DNA of 12,052 bases from RGIG7213 sp045652135 (GTDB taxonomy: Bacteria; Bacillota; Clostridia; Oscillospirales; CAG-272), in contig JAZRTS010000219.1 of NCBI GenBank assembly GCA_045652135.1, positions 1-12,052 of the forward strand, in the 5' to 3' direction. This document shows positions 7,045 to 12,052 of the stretch, one piece after another (positions within the stretch are counted from its first letter, which is position 1; each line of letters opens with the position of its first letter). The position numbers and the translations under genes are program-made. Below the pieces are notes generated by a model that was given only the letters and a program-made list of their open reading frames with translations, did not search any database and had not been told where the DNA came from.

Positions 7045-7566
7045 TCACACTCTGTAAATATAGTTATTCTTTCTCATTCTTGCAGAAGGGAGTCCACCGT
7101 CTCTGTAGCCTAAAATACAGTTGCCGACCCCGATATAATTTTCTCCGATACCCCATTTTTTCAGAAGCTCTTTTCCCTCTTTTGTTTCAAAAACTTCCTT
7201 TGCACGGTGTATCCAGCAAGAATCCACTCCAAGCGAGAATGCGGCATTCATAAGATTGCCCATAACAAGGCTTCCGTCCTCAACACAAGTCCACACATTT
7301 TTGTCTGCCAACACAATAACGACCGTCGGCGCACCGTAAAACGGATCACCTGATGAGCCCATAGCCTTTGCGTTAAGTCGGCTCAAAATACTTATTGTTT
7401 CTGGATCCTGAACGACCACCATAACGGGCGACTGGCTTCCCATACCGGTAGGCGCATACGTTCCCGCTTTTAAAATAAGCTCAAGTTTTTCTTCTTCAAC
7501 CTGTTTTTTCGTATATCTTCTGATGCTTCGCCTTTCGGTAAGTGTTTTTATAACCTCGTTTTCCAT
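7045..7566 (-). CDS. Nitroreductase family FMN-dependent oxidoreductase
   Basis: 173 residues from ATG 7566, a normal length for short single-domain nitroreductases. Family signatures: N-terminal ERRSIRRY (residues 11-18, FMN phosphate contacts by the Arg/Ser cluster), APTGMGSQSP (38-47, cofactor loop), GNLMNAAFSLGVDSCWI (103-119) and the closing IGVGNCILGY (145-154). Such enzymes transfer electrons from NAD(P)H through FMN to nitro compounds, quinones or flavins; the substrate cannot be read from sequence. The frame remains open upstream to 7722, but ATG 7566 is chosen because GGAGGG lies just before it, family homology starts there, and the promoter -10 at 7592 would exclude a longer form. 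The GGAGGG-to-ATG distance is short (3 bases). Its own promoter and terminator make it monocistronic, and it is transcribed divergently from the membrane-protein gene at 7693. Confidence 0.92.
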   Translation of the reverse strand: MENEVIKTLTERRSIRRYTKKQVEEEKLELILKAGTYAPTGMGSQSPVMVVVQDPETISILSRLNAKAMGSSGDPFYGAPTVVIVLADKNVWTCVEDGSLVMGNLMNAAFSLGVDSCWIHRAKEVFETKEGKELLKKWGIGENYIGVGNCILGYRDGGLPSARMRKNNYIYRV

Positions 7567-7692
7567 AAGCCCTCCGTATTGTTTTTTGAAAATTATATCA
7601 CACGCATTTAAATTAGTCAACGGTTTATTTTCGGAATAAGTATTTGTAATTTTGAATAAAATAAACATAAATACTTTCTTTGAGGTATAGAT
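7567..7692. promoter_or_regulatory. Divergent intergenic region
   Basis: 126 A/T-rich bases separate the divergently transcribed nitroreductase and membrane-protein genes. The nitroreductase promoter is clear. For the plus-strand gene only a weak candidate is visible (TTGAAA 7586-7591, 17-base spacer, TAAATT 7609-7614). It would overlap the nitroreductase promoter, so the two could compete for polymerase. The plus-strand ribosome site is GAGGT at 7682-7686, six bases before ATG 7693. Confidence 0.5.
7592..7620 (-). promoter_or_regulatory. Sigma-A promoter of the nitroreductase gene
   Basis: On the minus strand, TTGACT (7620-7615), a 17-base spacer, TATAAT (7597-7592). Predicted start near 7585 gives a leader of only about 18 bases. 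It also supports ATG 7566 as the real start. Confidence 0.8.
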
Positions 7693-8229
7693 ATGAGCAA
7701 ACGAAATATGACGCTTTGGCAATTAATCGGTTTTATATTTACTTCCGTAATCGGAACGCTTTTACACTTCTTGTACGATTGGACGGGAAAAAGTATATGG
7801 TCAGCTCCCTTTTCTGCAACAAACGAATCTATCTGGGAGCATATGAAGTTAATCTTCGTTCCTATGTTTATTTTTGCGATAATAGAAAACATATATCTAA
7901 AGGAAAAATACAGCTGCTTTTGGAAAATAAAGCTAAAAGGTATTTTGCTTGCCCTGTTACTGATTCCCGTTATTTACTACACATACAACGGCGCTTTCGG
8001 CAAGTCGCCCGACTGGTTGAATATTGCAATATTTTTCATCACCGCCGCTATCGTATATATTTACGAAACACGGCTTTTCAATGAAAATATGTACTGCAAA
8101 TGCAACACTGTATCTATTATAACACTGTGCTTAATTGCGGTTTTGTTCATCATTTTCACTTTCACCCCGCCGCACATTCCGCTGTTTGCCGACCCTACGA
8201 CAGGTCTTTACGGCATGCAAACACAATAA
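7693..8229 (+). CDS. Five-helix membrane protein, DUF6512-like
   Basis: 178 residues and the only plus-strand gene seen. Predicted membrane segments lie at about residues 8-28, 50-68, 82-98, 108-126 and 138-158. Conserved-looking polar motifs sit at the membrane edges: LHFLYDW (24-30), NESIWEHMK (44-52), and near the C-terminus TPPHIPLFADPTTGLYG (158-174). From memory, the NES-WEH-K and PLF-DP-G-YG signatures are those of the DUF6512 family of uncharacterised membrane proteins; this is recognition without a search. There is no signal peptide beyond the first helix and no known catalytic motif. GAGGT lies six bases before ATG 7693. A strong hairpin follows the TAA. Function unknown. Confidence 0.8.
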   Translation: MSKRNMTLWQLIGFIFTSVIGTLLHFLYDWTGKSIWSAPFSATNESIWEHMKLIFVPMFIFAIIENIYLKEKYSCFWKIKLKGILLALLLIPVIYYTYNGAFGKSPDWLNIAIFFITAAIVYIYETRLFNENMYCKCNTVSIITLCLIAVLFIIFTFTPPHIPLFADPTTGLYGMQTQ

Positions 8230-8231
8230 TG

Positions 8232-8276
8232 AAATATCCTTGCTTTGAACGGTAAAAATTCAAAGCAAGGATATTT
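8232..8276. terminator. Bidirectional terminator shared by convergent genes
   Basis: Perfect 18-bp stem, AAATATCCTTGCTTTGAA (8232-8249) with its complement at 8259-8276, 9-base loop. It starts 2 bases after the stop of the plus-strand membrane gene, and its last base is also the last base of the TAA stop of the minus-strand glycosyltransferase. The plus side ends in TTTT; the minus side ends in a weaker TTTCATTATT run. It probably serves both genes. Confidence 0.85.
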
Positions 8277-9262
8277 TAATATCTGCTTAACCAATCAGGA
8301 TTCAGTTTTTTATAAATCTTTTCACCATAAGGAATATGTAATCGGAAGCACAAATGCATAATATACTCATTGAAGCAAAAACCGCTTGTGAAAAAGTATT
8401 TAAACCAATTTTTATTATATAATTTGCGATACTTCGAAAATTCTTTTTCAAATCCGTAATGCTTTGCGTTACAGTAATATCCAACGGTTCGGTTCATAAA
8501 TTCCTTTGAAAAGTGCGTTTTCATTTTTTCCAAACGCCTTTCCTCGAAAAATTTGCTTCTCACATAACTCACCATGATAAAATCAAACTTTTTCGGTGTA
8601 AATCCCTGTCTTGTAATGCTTCCGTATCTTTCCGTCCAATAATACATTTTTTGCTTTGTTCTAACAATCTTACCTGCCTTTTCCCACAAATAAGACAAAA
8701 GCAAAGAGTCCTCTTCTGTGTACCCTTCCATAAATCGAAGGTTATCAAATAACTCTGATTTGCACAATCTCATACAAGCAGACGTAAGGCTTACCGAATG
8801 ACAGTATTTTGTAAGATCGGCAAGCGCCTCTTTACATATTATTGTTTCATCGATATCGAATGGCTCTGAAATTTTTTCATAATCAACATTTTCTTTGATA
8901 CCAACAAAAGAATACTGACAACCTGCAATATCCGCATCATTATCGACTAATATCCTCAAAAGAACTTCGTACATTTGCGGATGGATAAAATCGTCACTGT
9001 CCACAAATGCAACGTAGTCCCCCGTCATAACGTCAAGGCCTGCGTTGCGTGCTGATGACAGACCGCCGTTGGGCTTATGTATAACACGTATTCTTTTATC
9101 AGTTTCAGCTATTTCATCGCAAATTGCAGGTGAACCGTCTGTACTTCCGTCATCCACAAGTATTATTTCAAGATTACTGTATGTCTGATTTTTAATACTT
9201 TCAACACATTTAACCAAAAATTCCTCTACGTTGTACACGGGAACAATAACACTTATCTTCAC
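8276..9262 (-). CDS. Family 2 glycosyltransferase (GT-A fold)
   Basis: 328 residues. The N-terminal GT-A domain is clear: ISVIVPVYNVEEFL (3-16), ILVDDGSTDGS (34-44, nucleotide-sugar binding), GGLSSARNAGL (66-76) and FVDSDD (86-91), the DXD metal-binding motif. TEEDSLL (182-188) is at the usual position of the catalytic-base region. The YYWTERYGSI segment (207-216) is typical of capsule or exopolysaccharide transferases. The C-terminal 100 residues are basic/aromatic without a clear transmembrane helix, so it probably works at the inner membrane face on a lipid-linked sugar; donor and acceptor are unknown. The start codon is GTG at 9262, supported by AAAGGAGGTG five bases upstream and by homology beginning at KISVIVPVY. 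No other polysaccharide genes flank it. Its base composition looks more A/T-rich than its neighbours. Confidence 0.92.
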   Translation of the reverse strand: MKISVIVPVYNVEEFLVKCVESIKNQTYSNLEIILVDDGSTDGSPAICDEIAETDKRIRVIHKPNGGLSSARNAGLDVMTGDYVAFVDSDDFIHPQMYEVLLRILVDNDADIAGCQYSFVGIKENVDYEKISEPFDIDETIICKEALADLTKYCHSVSLTSACMRLCKSELFDNLRFMEGYTEEDSLLLSYLWEKAGKIVRTKQKMYYWTERYGSITRQGFTPKKFDFIMVSYVRSKFFEERRLEKMKTHFSKEFMNRTVGYYCNAKHYGFEKEFSKYRKLYNKNWFKYFFTSGFCFNEYIMHLCFRLHIPYGEKIYKKLNPDWLSRY

Positions 9263-9267
9263 AAAAA

Positions 9268-9277
9268 CACCTCCTTT
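9268..9277 (-). promoter_or_regulatory. Strong ribosome binding site that decides a GTG start
   Basis: On the minus strand AAAGGAGGTG is followed by five T residues and then GTG 9262. This near-perfect anti-16S match supports GTG as the start of the glycosyltransferase. Confidence 0.88.
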
Positions 9278-9283
9278 GTAATT

Positions 9284-9312
9284 ATTCCAAAACAGTCAAA
9301 GCATTCTGTCAA
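9284..9312 (-). promoter_or_regulatory. Probable promoter of the glycosyltransferase gene
   Basis: On the minus strand, -35 TTGACA (9312-9307, perfect), a 17-base spacer, and -10 TGGAAT (9289-9284, 4 of 6). Predicted start near 9277 would leave a very short leader that begins at the ribosome binding site. The -35 box touches the stem of the preceding terminator. Confidence 0.5.
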
Positions 9313-9352
9313 TAAAAGTTGCGGTAACCGTTTATAATTACCGCAACTTTTA
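9313..9352 (-). terminator. Rho-independent terminator after the transporter gene
   Basis: 15-bp perfect stem, TAAAAGTTGCGGTAA (9313-9327) with TTACCGCAACTTTTA (9338-9352), 10-base loop, followed on the minus strand by TT. It begins 6 bases after the stop at 9359 and closes the flavoprotein-transporter operon. Confidence 0.88.
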
Positions 9353-9358
9353 AAAATG

Positions 9359-10606
9359 TCAGAATAAAATTATCAAGAACTGTGACACGAGGACGACAGC
9401 GATGAGTGCTATCGGATATGTTGCCGCATAAGCTGCCGCAACGTCTTCTGTTTTAGCAACACCGATAAGTGTACCGAGTGCGGGAGTACTCGTCATACCG
9501 CCCGTAATCGCACCGAGGTTGTTGAGAAGCGAAAGCTTCAAAACATACTTTGCAAATATAAATCCGATTATCATGGGAACTATCGTCATAATAATACCGT
9601 ATACAAAGTACATCGGGTCAAAGTTTGCAACGAAGTCAACACCGCCGGGGATACCTGCACCGACAAGGAACAGCACCAAGCCAAGCTCTCTGAAAAGCTT
9701 GAGAGTATGTGTGTCGGGCATAAGGTTTACCTTACCTGCTCTGCCAAAGTGACCGATGATAAGGGAAACGAGGAGACATCCGCCCGTTGTTGTAAGGGAG
9801 AAGCACGTTCCGTCAAGGCCTTCTGCGCTGAGCGGAATTTTTATCTTTCCGACAAATGTACCGAGAACTGCGGCAAGCGAGAACACAGCAAATCCGTGTT
9901 CATCGATATTGAACAGCTTACCCACAAAGCTCTTTTTGCTTGCTGAATCTACCTGAACAAGCTTTGCGCGTTCAGCATCCATATCAGCCTTTGAAAGCTT
10001 CGGAACAAGCTGCACGAAAAGCACAACGCCGATAACACCGAAGATATAAGCAATACCGTGGCCGACAGATACGAGAGACGTGTAAGCGGAATCAACAGTT
10101 GCTTTAGCCGCTGAAAATGCGGGAGTTGATGTAAGTGAGCCTGAAAGAAGACCGACTATCATTGCAACAAATCCGTCCTGATCGGAGATGCTTGCGCCGT
10201 ATCCTACAACCTCGCCCATACCGATACAAGCCGCCGCAGAAGCACCGCCTGCGATGATTATAACAAGACCGAGCAAAACATAAGACTTAAAGTTCTTCTT
10301 CATATTTCCGAAGAATTTAGGGCCTGCAATAAAACCAACGGATGTTACAAACAGTATAAGTCCGAGACTTTCTATAACATCAAGCGCTTCGATAAATATT
10401 TCTCCGTACTTTGCACCCTCACCGAAAATCGTATCCTTGAATATTGCACCGAACAAAAGCGCAATAACGAATACGCCTGCATCGCCGAGGCAAACGCCCT
10501 TTATTGTGATCCTTCCGAGCGCATAGCCGATAAAAAGAACGGCAAATACGCAAAACAGAACAAATGAAACACCTGTAACGGGAATTACTCCGCCAAACAA
10601 ATTCAT
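9359..10606 (-). CDS. AspT/SucE-type (AAE family) anion transporter, compact form without central regulatory domains
   Basis: 415 residues, very hydrophobic, with two homologous halves in the AspT/YidE/YbjL pattern. Half 1 carries GLLSGSLTSTPAFSAAK (152-168) and half 2 carries GGMTSTPALGTLIG (369-382). FSLTTTGGCLLVSLIIGHFG (269-288) and RELGLVLFLVGAGIPGG (306-322) are also hallmark segments. The halves join through a loop of only about 35 residues (203-238). The TrkA_C (RCK-C) pair found in many full-length family members (about 540-560 residues) is absent. Characterised members include AspT (aspartate:alanine exchange) and SucE1 of Corynebacterium glutamicum (succinate export). Start ATG 10606 has AAGAGGT nine bases upstream. 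It follows the flavoprotein gene by 27 bases with no terminator, so they are probably one operon. That makes succinate or another C4 dicarboxylate the most plausible substrate; amino acid exchange remains possible. Confidence 0.88.
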   Translation of the reverse strand: MNLFGGVIPVTGVSFVLFCVFAVLFIGYALGRITIKGVCLGDAGVFVIALLFGAIFKDTIFGEGAKYGEIFIEALDVIESLGLILFVTSVGFIAGPKFFGNMKKNFKSYVLLGLVIIIAGGASAAACIGMGEVVGYGASISDQDGFVAMIVGLLSGSLTSTPAFSAAKATVDSAYTSLVSVGHGIAYIFGVIGVVLFVQLVPKLSKADMDAERAKLVQVDSASKKSFVGKLFNIDEHGFAVFSLAAVLGTFVGKIKIPLSAEGLDGTCFSLTTTGGCLLVSLIIGHFGRAGKVNLMPDTHTLKLFRELGLVLFLVGAGIPGGVDFVANFDPMYFVYGIIMTIVPMIIGFIFAKYVLKLSLLNNLGAITGGMTSTPALGTLIGVAKTEDVAAAYAATYPIALIAVVLVSQFLIILF

Positions 10607-10633
10607 TTTAAAATGACCTCTTTTCCGAATATA

Positions 10634-12052
10634 TTACTTTCTTCTGTAATCCGGCAAAAGCTTGGGGGATACAGAGTTTGTTTCAATGCCTGCTGAGGCA
10701 ATTTCCTTTTCAAAGCTGTCAATGTGAGCAAGTGTCAGCTTACCGACCTTAACATCCTTGCATTTAGCCGCTGCGCTCTTACCTGCGCTTCTTCCGAATA
10801 CGATAATATCGAGAAGTGAGTTACCCATAAGACGGTTACGACCGTGGATACCGCCGACAGCCTCACCTGCAACGAACAGGTTTTCAACATTTGTTGTCAT
10901 ACAGTCAGCAGTTATATCAAGACCGCCGTTCTGGTAGTGAAGCGTGGGGTAAACGAGAATAGGCTCTTTACGGATATCTATACCGTACTTACCGAACATT
11001 CTCATCATTGCGGGGATTCTTGCTTCAATAGTTCCCTCTCCGCCTATTTTTTCTATCATAGGTGTGTCAAGCCATACGCCGAGACCGTTTCCTGTGTCAA
11101 CGCCGTTGCCTCTTGCATTACATTCACGAATAATGGAAGCCGCAGATACGTCACGAGTTTCAAGGGGATGCATAAATGCTTCGCCCTTTGCGTTTATAAG
11201 CTTAGCGCCGAGTGAACGTACCTTTTCGGTAACAAGTGCGCCGAAGATCTGTTCGGGATATGCCGCACCCGTGGGATGGTACTGAAGTGTATCTGCATAA
11301 AGAAGCTTTGCGCCTACTCTGTAACCGAGCACAAGACCGTCAGCCGTTGCGCCGTAGTGGTTGGATGTGGGGAAGCCCTGATAATGCATACGTCCTGCGC
11401 CGCCTGTTGCGATGATGACCGTCTTTGCTCTTGCAACGAGCATTTCCTGTGTTTCCATATTGAGAAGCACAGCGCCTGCGGCGTTGCCGTTTTCATCAAG
11501 AATAAGCTCGATAGCCGATGTAAAGTCTACAACGGGAATTCCTCTGTTGAGAACCTCGTCACGGAGTGTCCGCATGATTTCAGCGCCGGAATAGTCCTTT
11601 GCGGCATGCATACGCTTGCGGGATGTACCGCCGCCGTGAGTTGTTATCATATTGCCGTCTGCATCCTTATCGAACTCAACACCGAGCTCGTTAAGCCACT
11701 TTATAGCCTCGGGAGCATCGCAAACGAGCTTTGAAAGAAGCTCTCTTTTAGCCGCATAGTGACCGCCGCCGAAAGCATCTACAAAGTGTATTGCAGGGGA
11801 GTCATTTTCTTTATCTCCCGCCTGAATACCGCCCTCTGCCATCATTGTGTTGGCATCGCCTATACGGAGCTTTGTTACGATCATAACATCAGCGCCCGCT
11901 TCGTCTGCTCCAATTGCCGCAGATGAACCTGCCCCGCCGCCGCCGATAACGAGAACGTCAACGTCGTAATCGGGGTTTTCAAGGTCAACAGCGTCAGATG
12001 TTATACGGCTGTGTGACTGAAGCATAGCCGCAAGCTCTGTGGGAACCTTTTC
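10634..12052 (-). CDS. Fumarate reductase/succinate dehydrogenase-like flavoprotein subunit (5' end outside window)
   Basis: The frame is open from the stop at 10634 through the right edge: 472 residues are visible. The Met at 12025 is internal, because in-frame codons before it (EKVPTELAA) continue to the edge and related proteins carry an N-terminal extension ahead of the FAD domain. Numbering from that Met: Rossmann FAD motif VLVIGGGGAGSSAA (24-37), MMAEGGIQAG (61-70), HGGGTSRKRMHAA (130-142), ATGGAGR (206-212), QYHPTGAAYPEQ (248-259), HYQNGG (363-368) and GGIHGRNRLMGNSLLD (391-406). These are the classic FrdA/SdhA/aspartate-oxidase signatures. Asn59 stands where SdhA has the FAD-linking His, so FAD is probably non-covalent. 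It ends only about 45 residues after the FAD domain, without the long SdhA C-terminal domain. Likely reaction: fumarate to succinate; other enoate substrates are possible. Confidence 0.9.
   Translation of the reverse strand, partial: EKVPTELAAMLQSHSRITSDAVDLENPDYDVDVLVIGGGGAGSSAAIGADEAGADVMIVTKLRIGDANTMMAEGGIQAGDKENDSPAIHFVDAFGGGHYAAKRELLSKLVCDAPEAIKWLNELGVEFDKDADGNMITTHGGGTSRKRMHAAKDYSGAEIMRTLRDEVLNRGIPVVDFTSAIELILDENGNAAGAVLLNMETQEMLVARAKTVIIATGGAGRMHYQGFPTSNHYGATADGLVLGYRVGAKLLYADTLQYHPTGAAYPEQIFGALVTEKVRSLGAKLINAKGEAFMHPLETRDVSAASIIRECNARGNGVDTGNGLGVWLDTPMIEKIGGEGTIEARIPAMMRMFGKYGIDIRKEPILVYPTLHYQNGGLDITADCMTTNVENLFVAGEAVGGIHGRNRLMGNSLLDIIVFGRSAGKSAAAKCKDVKVGKLTLAHIDSFEKEIASAGIETNSVSPKLLPDYRRK

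Noticed and set aside
7567..7722. 52-residue N-terminal extension of the nitroreductase from ATG 7722
   Set aside because: It would cover the promoter at 7592-7620 and run into the divergent gene. Family homology and the ribosome site both fit ATG 7566.
7617..7892. 91-codon minus-strand frame and an overlapping plus-strand frame at 7680-8084
   Set aside because: Both are out-of-frame shadows of the membrane-protein gene, which has the ribosome site, hydrophobic segments and terminator.
10844..11215. 123-codon plus-strand open frame
   Set aside because: Antisense to conserved flavoprotein motifs, and its composition is explained by the sense codons.
11276..11734. 152-codon plus-strand open frame, Cys-rich
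   Set aside because: Fully antisense to the flavoprotein gene. The many Cys are complements of Ala GCA codons, and there is no clear ribosome site or family match.
12023..12025. ATG at 12025 as the flavoprotein start
   Set aside because: The frame continues upstream to the window edge with plausible coding sequence (EKVPTELAA), and related proteins have an N-terminal extension, so the true start is outside.

Overview
The window looks like chromosomal DNA from a low-to-mid GC Gram-positive anaerobe of the Clostridia, probably gut-associated. The reasons are strong AGGAGG-type ribosome binding sites, textbook sigma-A promoters, compact rho-independent terminators, large secreted multidomain proteins with ricin-type lectins, and an N-terminal secreted fragment that looks like the lead-in to a dockerin. 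No RNA gene, CRISPR array, insertion sequence or phage gene was found.

Layout. Positions 1-6817 (minus strand) hold a secretion locus. A 1243-residue secreted protein (3086-6817) ends in an endonuclease/exonuclease/phosphatase (EEP) domain. Next comes a strong terminator, then an 822-residue secreted protein (365-2833) ending in a ComEC-like metallo-beta-lactamase (MBL) domain, and 31 bases later a small secreted protein that runs off the left edge (1-333). The two large proteins share the same front half: a signal peptide, a paired 'YY..N.DLKAAFG...NHF..G..E.R' module and two ricin-type beta-trefoils. Their catalytic back halves belong to unrelated folds that both commonly cleave phosphoesters. 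Each large gene has its own near-consensus promoter with a small hairpin close to the predicted transcript start.

Positions 7045-8229 hold a divergent pair: a nitroreductase (minus) and a five-helix membrane protein resembling DUF6512 (plus). Positions 8276-9262 hold a GTG-started family 2 glycosyltransferase, convergent with the membrane protein and separated from it by one shared hairpin. Positions 9359-12052 hold an apparent two-gene operon on the minus strand: a fumarate-reductase-like flavoprotein (5' end outside the window) followed 27 bases later by an AspT/SucE-type (AAE family) membrane transporter.

How the genes may work together (inference). The two secreted hydrolases and the small protein could form a lectin-targeted system for phosphodiester substrates outside the cell, such as extracellular DNA or phosphate-decorated glycans. 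The flavoprotein and transporter could couple fumarate reduction to export of succinate, or to dicarboxylate or amino acid exchange. The nitroreductase, membrane protein and glycosyltransferase each appear to be independent transcription units.
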